In this document: piece after piece, positions 21,986-32,562 of the stretch
Layout: the number at the start of each line of letters is the position of its first letter
Position numbering within the stretch: the first letter of the stretch is position 1
Assembly: GCA_019914945.1 (NCBI GenBank)
Contig: CM034112.1
Span: 6,394,001 to 6,458,000, forward strand
Direction of reading: 5' to 3'
Source of the DNA: Typha latifolia
Lineage: Eukaryota > Streptophyta > Magnoliopsida > Poales > Typhaceae
DNA: 64,000 bases
The notes under the pieces: model-generated
Told to the model about the DNA's origin: nothing
What the model saw: the letters and a program-made list of their open reading frames with translations, nothing else
The model's database searches: none
Position numbers and translations under genes: made by a program

Positions 21986-22265
21986 TCTCTATTAAGATTA
22001 GCATTCTCAAAATTAGCAATCTAATCATATCAATTCTCTAGTAAGATCTTCATGTCAACTACCATAAGTCATCAGCTATACAAGAATTCATAAGGTACAC
22101 TTTCACCACCAACAACAATGAAAATGCACTAGTCACCACATAATAAGTGTCTAAAAGAAAGTTCAAACTAATAATATCGTTACTCATTCACCCCATGACT
22201 ATTTTGCTAATTGCACAAAATTTCAAAGCTTAAATACTTATTCCAATCATGACTAATCATCAATC
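21986..22265. other. Unclassified AT-rich DNA, left flank of a solo LTR
   Basis: No gene and no similarity to the RL families is visible. With 23145-23440 it forms one stretch interrupted by the solo LTR: joining at the CAATC duplication gives a continuous AT-rich sequence. It could be old low-copy DNA or an unrecognised element. Confidence 0.5.
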
Positions 22266-23144
22266 TGATAAACTCTGATACCACTTTAATAAGCTCTGAT
22301 ACCAAATTGTTAAGATCTGAAATCAAAGATAGGCTACGTAATTATTCCTTCAAGATCCGGATGCATTACAGAAATCAGTCTACGCAACTCTGAGAAAATA
22401 TTCGTCCAATATTCTTCTGTACTCAAACAATTATGAAACCAATTTGGTTAGATCCATGACTTCCTGATCTACAACTTTTATATTTACACCCTTCGCAGAT
22501 TCAAACTGTAGCAGGGATGGAAACACGAAATAACGTGGGTGATGATGGTTGGAGTGGATGTTAGGGTTATGGATGAGTATGGAGATGAAGGTGGATGGTG
22601 GATGTGATTAAGGGATATAGACAAAAGGAACGAAGTGGTTGAGATCCCAAAGAAGAGGGGTGGCTCGATAGTCGAGGGATATTAGAAGTTAGGAGAAACC
22701 TTGCCAACGGTAGAGGGAGGTGGAAGGATGGTGAAGAGGGCAGAGGGAGAAATCTAGAGAGAAGATAAGAGGCAAGAAATTAATAATCCAATAGCATAAG
22801 TTGGCTACCATCCACATATATATAGAGGTTAGCCAACAAGTCCTAAAACAATATGAAACCCTAATTCTATAACTTTCTCGTCGATCGCATTCGAACGCGC
22901 TCGATCGCGTTCGAATACACCAAAAGACATTCTCTGTATGTGCGAACGCGATGCAGGTGTTCAAACTCGCCCGATCGCGTTCCAACGCACAATATGCGTT
23001 CTCTGTATTTATGAACTTAATGCAGGTGTTTGCAAGGGTGTTCGAACGCGACCCCACCTACGTTCTTACACGACCTATAAAAATTTTATTTTAATGAAAA
23101 TAAACACCTAATGCAATAAGAAAAGATCCTAACTAAGTGTATCA
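22266..23144 (-). mobile_element. Solo RL-A LTR with PBS-like units inside its end
   Basis: On the plus strand it runs from TGATAAACTCTGATACC (22266) to GTGTATCA (23144), with perfect target duplications CAATC at 22261-22265 and 23145-23149. Two complements of the tRNA-Met primer site (ctctgatacca, near 22271 and 22294) therefore lie inside the LTR. U3 carries CGTTCGAACG motifs, mostly C-to-T decayed. Confidence 0.92.
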
Positions 23145-23440
23145 CAATCATTCACCAGTAAGAATTCAAATATTACTAATCAAAATACTTCCTTATTCAA
23201 GATTATGACAACTGTTGACTAAAAACCAACATTAAATAATACCAAAATCTCACTACTTTCAATTATTATACAACTCTATAATAATCAACTCCAAGTACAG
23301 ATGGAAGAATGGTACATAATTTATGCCAACCCTGTCTTTTAGTCCTCCAAGGAATAACTAAACCGCAAGAAGCAATGGCCCCCCATCCTTATTAGCGAAT
23401 AAAGATAGGTTAAAAAATTAATTATCATTTAGGCATTCAT
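23145..23440. other. Unclassified AT-rich DNA, right flank of the solo LTR
   Basis: Continuation of 21986-22265 after the solo LTR. No coding signal is seen. Confidence 0.5.
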
Positions 23441-24250
23441 TGATGCAATTCGGATTTCACCGATGTCGTTTTGAGCATGGATACACTTTATGAGTGTCTT
23501 TTCTTATTATTTTAGTGTTTCTTTTAGAGAAAAATAAGTTTTCTGTAGGTTGTTTGTAAAAACAGAGAATGTGAAATATGCATTTGAAGACAATCGGGCA
23601 TGTTCAAACACCTGCTTCAGGTTCGCATCGACAGAGAACTCTTTTTGTGCGTTCGAACGCAGTCGGCGGAAATGCACTGTTTCTAGGGTTAATAATTGTC
23701 ATTTTTGAATTGTTTGGTTAGCCTCTTAAGGTATGGATGGCAACCAAAGAGGCATTATTGAATAAATTAAGTTTTTACCCTAATCTTCTTCTTCTCCTTC
23801 TCTCTCGTTACCTCATTCCCCAGCTTCGCCGCTTCTAGCCTCCCTCGACCGGCCACTCACCCTAGTCCCTTATCAGCCCACTCCTTTGCCCTCTTCAAAT
23901 CTCTCTACCCTTGCCTTAACCCTTTCATCATCCATAATCCCACGATCACCACCTTACTCACCGATGCCACCCTATTGCCGCCGGCCTACCACCTCCATAA
24001 TCACCTAGGATCTCGTGCCTTCATCCACAGATCCATAGACGGACTTCTTGATGTTCATCTACTTATCTGACGATATCTTGAAATCCTATTGTCCAATTTT
24101 TCTAAAATTAGATTTGTTGGAAAGCTCTTTCTGAGAGTTACAATATATTCACATTGATCCAATAGCTACAACTTCCGAAATCCTTTTCCAAAGTTCTATG
24201 ATAGATCCTATCGAGATTTGAAAACGGGATAGATCAAATCTTAGCACACT
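23441..24250 (+). repeat. RL-B LTR fragment, truncated at its 3' end
   Basis: It begins TGATGCAATTCGG (a decayed RL-B start) and follows U3, a tctagggttaat block, the R region and U5 up to gggatagatcaaatcttagc, then loses similarity before the expected GATCGTATCA end. U3 has one intact CGTTCGAACG and several decayed forms. No internal region and no second target duplication were found. Confidence 0.75.
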
Positions 24251-25090
24251 CACTATAGAATAAGTGATTAGTTATTATGAATTGGCTTGATTAGATTCGT
24301 AGCGGTTGAGATTCAGATCTGCACAGGATTTGGGATCCATGGGTAGAGGCACAGATTCCTAGGTATAGGATGGAGGCGATGATGGAGTGGAGGCCGAGCA
24401 GTTGATGGAGGTGGCTTAACAATCGATGATAGTGGTGGTGGTTTGTAGATGCAGACGTGATAGATGGTTGAAGGTTATGATTGGCCTACAATTGTGGTAA
24501 AAACCGTATGAAGATAGATACGATTAAGATAAGGAGACAAAGGAGAAGAAGTAAACCTGCCCATCTAGACTAGGGGGATCGGTGGAAGAGGGAGATTAGA
24601 AGTTAGACGAGACCGTGCCAACGGAAGAGGTGGCGGCACTGGTTGGTAAAGGAGGAAGAGGGAGATGTAGACGCCGATGGCCTAGTTGTCAGGGCAAAAG
24701 CCAATTAATCTTTCATTCCAAACATATCTAAGATACAAGCCATAAGGCCCTATTTATAGAGATTAAATAAAAAATTCTATAATAAATTTAACTAAACTAG
24801 TCTTCCTTATCTTCTCGGATTAACCCTTCGTTTTGCCGCAAATAGAATTCGAATCTGGAGAAGTTGTGAATACTGAAGTTCTAGATCTGAATGTTGGCGA
24901 TATTATCCAACTGGTTTGATATTATTCAGATATCCGTACTGTGAATATTTTCCCAAAACTGCGCAGAGCTGGATTTATAGCTAATTGAATACAATCATAA
25001 CCTATTAAGGCTCTAACTAAACCAAATAATCAAATAATATAATTAGACTCAATCCATTTAGCCCAATCTCCCTTTGACGTTATCCAATTT
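24251..25090 (-). repeat. LTR fragment with RL-B-like U5/R and E-type U3
   Basis: 24330-24730 follows the diverged RL-B U5/R order (gggatccatgggtagaggca, purine-rich, then gagattagaagttagacgag). After a minus-strand TATA-like block near 24765, the U3 is of type E (taactaaactagtcttcctt onward), shared with the A-d LTR (29863-30180) and free of CGTTCGAACG arrays. Ends are not defined by target duplications. Confidence 0.6.
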
Positions 25091-25727
25091 GACTTGGTTC
25101 ACATCATTAGTATATAGGAAGGGACCCAAGCCAAATTGACCTCCAATTAGATATCCATAAATCACCCTTGACCGACATCAAACCAAGCTCCGGTAGATCT
25201 GATGTATGCACTTAGTCACTCATTATAAAAGTCAATCTGTAAGAGTATAAAACTTTGTTTTTGTGAAAAGAAAAAGAAATAAAATAATAATAAAATAAAG
25301 CTAACTTTAGAAAACGTCGCAAAAATAAATATAGTGCACCATAAAATATCGAACAAGTAATAATGATGCCGTCAGTTAATCTACTACCTAATTTTCCACT
25401 CCGACCAACTCGTCTCACAAACAGAATAATTTGCGCTACTCAATAAATTGAGATACTCACTAATCTTCCAATTAATAAACTAAGCACATCAAGGTATACT
25501 CAGGGTCAATTACCAATACTGACAAGAGCACTCAAGAATCTAGTTGCTAATTTACTCCTAGAACCCTAATCACTCACCACACTAGTGTGAGGTAATTGAG
25601 ATCCACCCACTACCTAAAACATTTGACACAAAATAGGATCTACACTCTACCAAGGAAACCCTTATAGCATATGACATAAGAAGTTTAGCAAATGCAAACT
25701 TTGCTAATTCCTTTTTAACTATGACTA
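25091..25727. other. Unclassified AT-rich DNA, no gene seen
   Basis: It has no RL, C or D similarity and no credible reading frame. A short inverted repeat (caccacactagtgtgaggt) lies near 25575. It ends at the A-c LTR start. Confidence 0.45.
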
Positions 25728-26644
25728 TGATACATTTAGTTAGGATATTTTCTTATTGCATTAGTTGTTAATTTTCATTAAAATAAAATTCATGTAGGTC
25801 GCGTTCGAACGCGAGTTCGAACGTAGAAGGGGTCGCATTTGAACACCCTTGCGAACGCCTACATCAGGTTTGCAAATATAGAGAACGCGTACTATAATAT
25901 ATTTAGTTAGGATCTTTTCTTATTGCATTAGTTATTTATTTTCATTAAAGTAAAATTCATGTAGGTCGCATTCAAATGCGACCCCTCTTGCATTCGAACG
26001 CCCTTGTGAACGTCCGAATCAGGTTCGCAAATACAGAGAACGCGTAATGCGCGTTCGAACATGATCGGGCGAGTTCGAATGCCTGCATCGCGTTCCTACA
26101 TATATAGAATGCCTTTTGTGCATTCGAACGCGATCAGCGAGAATCCTCTATAATTAGGATTACTTATTGTTATTAGGAATTATTGGCTAGCATCTATAAA
26201 TATATAGATGGTAGCTAAATTCATTAGGTTATTGGAATATTAATTTCTTACCTTCTATCTTCTCTCTATTCCCTCCTCCCTCTTCACCATACTTCCACCT
26301 CTACCGTTGGCAAGGTCTCTCCTAACTTCTAATCTCCCTCGACTATCGATTCCTCTCTCTTCTTTAGGATCTCGACCACTTCTTCCCCTCATCTCTATTA
26401 TTATCCATAACCCTAACTTCCACTCCACCCGTCACCACCACCATCACCCACATTAAATCATACTTTCATCCCAGTTGTAGTTCAAATCTGCAAAAAAATA
26501 TAGATCAGGGAGTTTCGGATCGATTTCATTTGGTTTTGTAATTTATGACTACGGGAGAATATTTGATAAATATTTTTCCTCGATTGCACGAACTGCTTCC
26601 TATAATAAATTCAGATCTTAAGATAATTATTCCGTAACCTATCA
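25728..26644 (+). repeat. 5' LTR of A-c with a duplicated U3 start
   Basis: It starts TGATACATTTAG and ends CCTATCA at 26644, followed at once by the primer site. The first 167 bases recur from 25895 (TAATATATTTAG). Both copies are preceded by ACTA, so the duplication includes flanking bases. U3 has CGTTCGAACG-type motifs in both copies. A TATA box (ctataaatata) lies near 26193. Confidence 0.85.
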
Positions 26645-26657
26645 TTGGTATCAAAGC
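26645..26657 (+). promoter_or_regulatory. Primer binding site of A-c
   Basis: TTGGTATCAAAGC abuts the LTR end TATCA. It matches the complement of the plant initiator tRNA-Met 3' end with one G-to-A change. A single unit is present here, unlike A-b and A-h. Confidence 0.75.
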
Positions 26658-26699
26658 TAGGCGAACCTCAGACCTCCATTAATAGTGGAAACAAGGAAG

Positions 26700-28170
26700 A
26701 TGACATCAACAAAGAGACCAATGGAGAGCACACTGACAAGGGAAGACTCAATCCACAATAACTCTAACCGTGAGGCCGATTCTCTTAGAGCGACCCCGGC
26801 AGGACCGAGTCAACCAACATCCATGGGTCAGCATGGCGGATGCACTTAGGGGCATTTCCAAACCTTGCTGCATAGAGTTGACGCAATGCAAAAGGATCAC
26901 AATGATTTAAAGGAATATATCATGAACTGATCGACTTCGTCATCTCCTCGACAAAGATTGGTGCCTCAAGAAGGACCAGTGGTGGGACCATATCGAACCG
27001 ATACCCCATAGTTCTAGGTGCGACATGTTAGTGTCAATGATTCCCCCTTACCTATGCCTACACATCATCCCCCATCTCTGATACAAAACCCAAGAACGGT
27101 ATTGGTGGAACCCAAAAGGCATGCGACACTGGTGCGCTTCGTCAATGAGGAGGATTAGCACTTTGAGGATCAGGTTGATCCCTTCGGAGATGGAGATGGA
27201 CGTGCTCGAGGATTTAGAGACGGAGATCAACATGCACAAAGATTCAGACCTAAACCAAGGATCTTTCGTGAACTCGACAATGCTATTCGAGGGAGAACCG
27301 CACGCTTAGACTTTCCAAAATTTCAAGGCGGTGATCCAACGGATTAGGTATTTCAAGTTGAACAATACTTTGATTGCTAAGGGACAGTGGAGGACGCAAA
27401 GTTCTAGATGGCAAGCTTTCACCTCCAAGGAATGACATTGCATTAGTATCGATCGGTTATTCGTGGTTAAGGATTTACCGATTGGGCTAACTTTTATAGG
27501 AGGATTATACGCAGATTTGGGACAGCAACTTATGAATATTTTCCTGCCACATTAAGCAAGATGGTTCAGAGGACAGCTGTATTGAAGTACCAAGTAGAAT
27601 TTGAAATAGTTAGTAGTCGTTGTGAGCCACCTTGGCCCGAACCGACATTAATGAGCACATTTATTTTAGGGATGCGAGAGGAGATATAAACGGATGTTCG
27701 TGCTCTTTGTCCTACCACTATTTAAGAGGCCTTTGAGAAGGCCGTGAGGGTGGAGAAAAAATATAAGGCTCTCAAGATGGTGGCAAAAATAAGTTAGGGT
27801 AACCGAGATGGGCGGTTTCCACCTAGAAACCTGGCTGAAAATTTTGCGGGTACAAAGACAACGGCTGCTAGTATTAGACCATGACAACCTTTGAGACCTT
27901 CTTTCGATGTTAGAGGAGGCACAAGACCCCCCGTTCAAACTCTCACACCTACCCAGGTGGAGCAGCGACGAGCGAAGAGCCTTTAATTTCGATGCGATGA
28001 ACGTTTCACCCCCGGTCATCGGTGTTCCAAACCGATCAGGAGTGTGATGCTTATCGATGGTCTCGAGGAGGCTAATGAGGTTGTTGATGATGGAGAGTGT
28101 TTAGAGAAGGTTCATGAGGAAGTCGTTGAGGAGGGCGTAAAGGAAGATATCTAAGCTAACTCGTTAGAAA
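26700..28170 (+). pseudogene. A-c gag remnant
   Basis: The start ATG at 26700 gives MTSTKRPMESTLTRED. The reading then changes frame repeatedly through the capsid-like region (near 27310-27660) to a decayed zinc knuckle (FRCDERFTPGHRC type, near 27985-28030) with a stop-bearing start. Length and order match A-b and B1 gag. Confidence 0.8.
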
Positions 28171-29261
28171 GCATTTTGCGCACATCCTCATCGATTCGGG
28201 GAGTACACACAACTTTCTAGACGAGAGGTTAGTAAGGAGATTGGGTCTGGATGCTAAACTGACCACGAGATTTGATGTTGCTATTGGAGACAGCAAAAAG
28301 CTTATGGCAGAGAGCTTATGTCGCTAGGTCGGTATATGGGTGCAAGGACACGACATCATTGTGGACTTGCATCCGTTCGCGCTGCGAGGAGCGAACATTG
28401 TCCTTGGCACTCAGTGGTTACAGAGTTTGGGATCCGTCACTTTTGATTTCCAGAGCATGTGGATGAAATTTAAGCAAGGAAACAAAGATGTACAGCTTGA
28501 TGGCGTTTGGTCTCCACTTATTCCTGTGATGTAGCCGATGGTGGGGCTGCCATGTGCGAGTGATTTGGCATATCTTCTTCAGTTAGGACCAGTAGGAGAT
28601 GAGCCACAAATAAGTCTAGACACTACCATTGAGTTGTATAATTTATTAGACAAATTTGCTGGACTATTTGAGGAACCAAAGGAGTTTACACCTAAGAGGA
28701 CGGAGGACCACCGCATTGAAATTGTGCGTGGGGCTGCACCGGCAAATGTGAGGTCATATCAGTATCCACATGTGCAAAGGGAAGTTATCTCCAAGATGGA
28801 AGCCGAGATGTTGGAGTAAGGCCTCATTCAACCAAGTCATATCTCCTACTCATCACCCGTACTATTGATGCAAAAAAAGGATGGGACACTTGCACGGGCG
28901 ACTATCGGGCACTAAACGCTATTACCGTCAAGGACTAGGCTTGTAGGGGCGACTATATTTAGTAATCTTGATTTGAGGGCCGGGTATCGTCAAATTAGAG
29001 TTCATCCAGTAGATGTGCACAAAACTGCATTTCGGACTCCGAATGGGCATTACGAGTTCTGGGTGATGCCTTTTGGTCTCACCAATGCTCTAGCTACTTT
29101 TCAAGGCCTCATGAATGATATATTTTGGCCTCTATTGCGAAGATATGTTTTGGTATTCTTTGACAACATTTTGGTGTATAGTAGGATTGAATTGGAGCAT
29201 TGGCGGCATTTGGAGGATAAGCTAAATTTATTGAAGCAAAACCAGTTGAAGATCAAGAAGT
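28171..29261 (+). pseudogene. A-c protease and RT remnant, cut by A-d
   Basis: A protease trace lies near 28195 (IDSGSTHNF-like DNA). 28340-28534 is the region after protease (GANIVLGTQWLQSLGSVTFD). 28538-28819 leads into RT (FAGLFEEPKEFTPKRTEDHR). 28973-29261 is the RT palm ([25 protein letters not shown]). The catalytic block reads [12 protein letters not shown]: the second Asp is Asn. Bases 28880-28970 have lost part of the DYRALNAI region. Reading ends at KNQLKIKK-type DNA where A-d begins. Confidence 0.85.
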
Positions 29262-30191
29262 TGTTAAGCTCTAATACTGATTTGAAAGGCTCTGATACCA
29301 AATTGATAGGATTTTGAATCAAAAGATCGGCAACGGAACAATTCCTTAAGACCTGAATTTATTGTAGGAAGCAGTCCGCACAACTATAGGAAACTATTCA
29401 TCAGATATTCTACTTTAGTCAGAAAATTACAAAACTAATTGGGTTGGATACGTAACTTCCTAATCTACAACTTTTGTATTTATGCCCTTCACCGATTCGA
29501 ACTTTAAAAGGTTGAATAACATGGGTGATGGTGCTGGTGACGGGTGAAGTGGATGTTAGGGTTATGGATGGGTATGGAGATGAGGGTGGATTGTGAAAGT
29601 GATTAAGGGAAGTAGACGAGGGGAATGAAGTGGTCGAGATCCTAAAGAAGAGGGGTGACTCGACAATCGAGAGAGATTAGAAGTGAGGAGAAGCCTTGCC
29701 AACGGTAGATGTGGAAGGATGGTGAAGAGGGAGGAGGGAGGAGTATAAAGAGAAGATAGGAGGCAAGAAATTAAGAATTCAATTCCATAATGAAGTTGGC
29801 TACCATCCACATATTTATAGAGGCTAGCCAACAAGTCCTAAAATAATATAAAACCCTAACAAACCAACTAAACTAGTATTCCTTATCTTCTCCAATTACC
29901 TTTCGGATTAAGCTTTCGGTTTGTCATCGATAAATTCTGAATCTGAAGAATTCATGAATATCAAAGTTGTAGATCTGGAGGTTGGCGACCTTATCCAGCT
30001 AGTTTGATATTATTTTGATATATGTAGATTATTCTACAAATATTTTTCCGAAACTGCACAAAGTTGAATTTAGCTAATTAAATAAAATCCTAACCTACTA
30101 AGACTCTAACTAAACCAAATAACCAAATAAGATAATTAGACTCAATCCATTCAGCCTAATCTTCCTTTGATGTGATCCGATTTGTATCAAT
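29262..30191 (-). repeat. 3' LTR of A-d: RL-A U5/R joined to E-type U3
   Basis: The plus-strand start TGTTAAGCTCTAATAC is followed by ggctctgatacca, so two PBS-like units lie at the LTR end, as in the solo LTR at 22266. R/U5 and the TATA block are RL-A (to about 29860). From there the U3 is type E, shared with 24780-25090, and lacks CGTTCGAACG. It ends GTATCA just before the complement of the purine tract (atccaccacgcttccccc). Confidence 0.8.
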
Positions 30192-31528
30192 CCACCACGC
30201 TTCCCCCACCTTGCCCTCAAGGTGAAAAGTCAGGGAAACGCTCCAAGATATCAGTCTCCAACTCCCACGTCGCCTCATCGAATGGCTTGCCAAGCCACTC
30301 AACTAGAATCTCCATCTCCAATATGGTACATGTCGTCGTCGGCGCCTAGCAAGTACACGAATTGGCTCTACAATCTCTATCTTCTCCAATGGCTCTGGTA
30401 GAACTAATCCAACGATCTCATGATCTCCAATGTGCTCCCTCAGCAATGAAACATGGAAGATAGGATGCACTCTGGACCTCTCTGGTATCTCCAAATGATA
30501 TGTAACGGGACCAATACACTCCAACACTCGAATGCATCCGCGGTGCAGCAGCAACCAGCCTCGATTCTGCAACTCTAGATGGCGCTCCAAATCATCTATC
30601 ACCTCCTGCAACAATCTCAAAATATATGGGTTAGATGTACATACATACCTAAGCTCGCCAAGGAAGGAAAAGGTAGGAGAAGAATAAGCTGCAAGCTCGG
30701 TGATATCGAGTTGGCGCAATCGTACATCTACCGCCCCATTTTCTATTCCCTTCTTGTATTGGATTTCATAATCATACCCTAGCAATTTTGTGATCGGTTC
30801 GGATAATGAATTGTCTACGATGTCCCATAAAATAGGGGAGGCTCCTTTGATCGGTTCGGATAATGAATTGTCAACTGATCAAATAAGGATCCCACTTTGT
30901 CACCACATGCAAAATTGCCAATGTCTCTCTCTCATAAGTCGATAGTTGCTTAGATTTTTGAGATAAAGCCTTACTAAGATAGGCAATGGGACATCCTTCT
31001 TGCATTAGTACAGCTCCTGTGCCAACACCCGGCGCATCATATTCTACAATGAACTCTTTGGTGAAGTCCGGTAGCGCTAAAACTAGTGCCGTCGTCATTG
31101 CTATTTTTAATTTTTCAAAGGCTAAAGTGGCTTCATCCATCCATCTAAAATAGTCATTCTTCAAGAAAGAAGTGAGAGGAGCAGCGATCTTGCTATATAC
31201 GGTGATGAAGCATCGAGAATATCCGGTCAGCCCCAAGACTCCTCTCAATCCGGTGGTAGTAGTAGGAATAGGCCAAACGGTCATACTTGCAACATTTTGA
31301 GGATCCGCTGCTACACCATCCGCTGAAATGATATCGCCTAAATACTCAACTTGTGGTACTCCCCAAAGGCACTTGGACTTCTTGATCTTCAATTGGTTTT
31401 GCTTCAACAAATTTAGTACATCCTCCAAATACCGTCAATGCTCCAATTCAGTCCAGCTATACACCAAAATATCGTCAAAAAATACCAAGACATACCTTCA
31501 CAAGAGAGGTCGAAATATATCATCCATG
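30192..31528 (-). pseudogene. A-d pol remnant with the integrase core deleted in frame
   Basis: 30303-30785 reads continuously from RNase H end ([19 protein letters not shown]) and spacer to RGCIRV, then straight into the integrase tail LECIGPVTYHLEIPE and VLARRRRR, so the zinc and DDE core are missing without loss of frame. 30871-31428 is RT thumb and RNase H start (LRGVLGLTGYSRCFITVY, IVEYDAPG, YLSKALSQKSKQLSTYE). The RT palm begins near 31430 and is cut by B1 at 31528. Confidence 0.85.
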
Positions 31529-32521
31529 TGATACGATTCGGACTTCACCGACGTCGTCTCGAGCATGGATTCACTTTAGGAGTGTTTTTATTTTATGTTT
31601 TAGTGTTTAATTTCTATTAAAATAAGTTTTCTGTAAGTCGCGTTCGAACGCTGGTGGAGTGAGTTCGAACGCGGTTTGTAAACAGGGTTGTAAACGTGGA
31701 GAAGAGAATGTACTATGCGTTCGACTGCAGTGCGTTCGAACGCACTGTGAACGCCTGCATCGCGTTCGCAAAGACCGACAGGCGCGTTCGAACGCCTGCA
31801 TCGCGTTCACAAATCCAGAAGAGCTAATTCGGTGCGTTCGAACGCGGTCGGCGAAAATTTTGTTTTAGGGTTAATGTGAGTTGTTGGTTAGCCTATAAAA
31901 GGATGTGTAGGGCAACCAAAATCATTATTGATTATTGAGATTGAGTTTTGCCTTGCCTCCTCCGTCTTCTTCGCTCCCGTTCTCTCAATCCCCGGCGACG
32001 CCGCTTTTAACCTCCCTTGTCCGGCTAATCACCCTCGTCCCTTAGGGGTGGCCCTCTTCTCCCCCTTCGTCCAATCTATCCAACACTTGCCCTAATCCTT
32101 CCATCAACCACAACCGTTCCACCATCACTTTTCACCGGTGCCACCACATTATGCCGGTCCACCACCATCCACCATTACCTAGGATCTCGTGCCTCCATCC
32201 ACGAATCCAAAACAGAGCATCCTGACGTTCGTCCTCTAAACGAACGATATCTCGAGATCCCCAACTCCGATTCGCCTGTAACTAGATTTGTTGGAAAGCT
32301 CTTTTAGGAGGCTACAATATATCAAAATCTCACGTCGATCCGACGACAGCATATTTTGGGATCTAATTTTGAAAGTTCCGTGCCAGATCGTAACAAGCTG
32401 GTATCAGAGCCTTAGCCCCAAAGAGAAGATCGTATCAATCTGGTATCAGAGCCTTAGCCCCAAAGAGAAGATCGTATCAATCTGGTATCAAAGCCTTAGC
32501 CCCAAAGAGAAGATCGTATCA
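31529..32521 (+). repeat. LTR1 of B1
   Basis: It runs from TGATACGATTCGG to GATCGTATCA (993 bases). U3 has dense CGTTCGAACG motifs (31640-31850), a TATA box lies at 31894-31902, then pyrimidine-rich R and U5. The last 124 bases are three 42-base PBS-containing units. Confidence 0.9.
31894..31902 (+). promoter_or_regulatory. TATA box of B1 LTR1
   Basis: TATAAAAGG lies directly after the CGTTCGAACG-bearing U3. LTR2 has the same box at 36336-36344, and B2 has it on the minus strand at 57045-57053. Confidence 0.6.
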
Positions 32522-32523
32522 AT
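32398..32523 (+). repeat. Three tandem 42-bp PBS/LTR-end units in B1 LTR1
   Basis: The units start at 32398, 32440 and 32482. Each opens with CTGGTATCAGAGCC (one with an A change) and closes with GATCGTATCAAT. The true primer site follows at 32524. LTR2 has three units at 36841-36966, and both B2 LTRs have two. Confidence 0.9.
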
Positions 32524-32537
32524 CTGGTATCAGAGCC
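32524..32537 (+). promoter_or_regulatory. Functional-position primer binding site of B1
   Basis: CTGGTATCAGAGCC is followed by ACC, unlike the TTAG of the upstream units. It lies 25 bases before the gag ATG, between LTR1 and the coding region. It is complementary to plant initiator tRNA-Met. Confidence 0.8.
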
Positions 32538-32562
32538 ACCTTTCCTCGGACAAGCGCTTCCA

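Noticed and set aside
25212..25418. Small minus-strand frame in unclassified DNA
   Set aside because: AT-rich, 68 codons, with no motif and no promoter or repeat context; likely chance.
31640..31850. Heat-shock elements in U3
   Set aside because: Heat-shock sites need TTC and GAA separated by two bases; in TTCGAA they touch.
32398..32540. CRISPR-like direct repeats at the RL-B LTR end
   Set aside because: The units are contiguous with no unique spacers and consist of a primer site plus LTR end in a plant retroelement.
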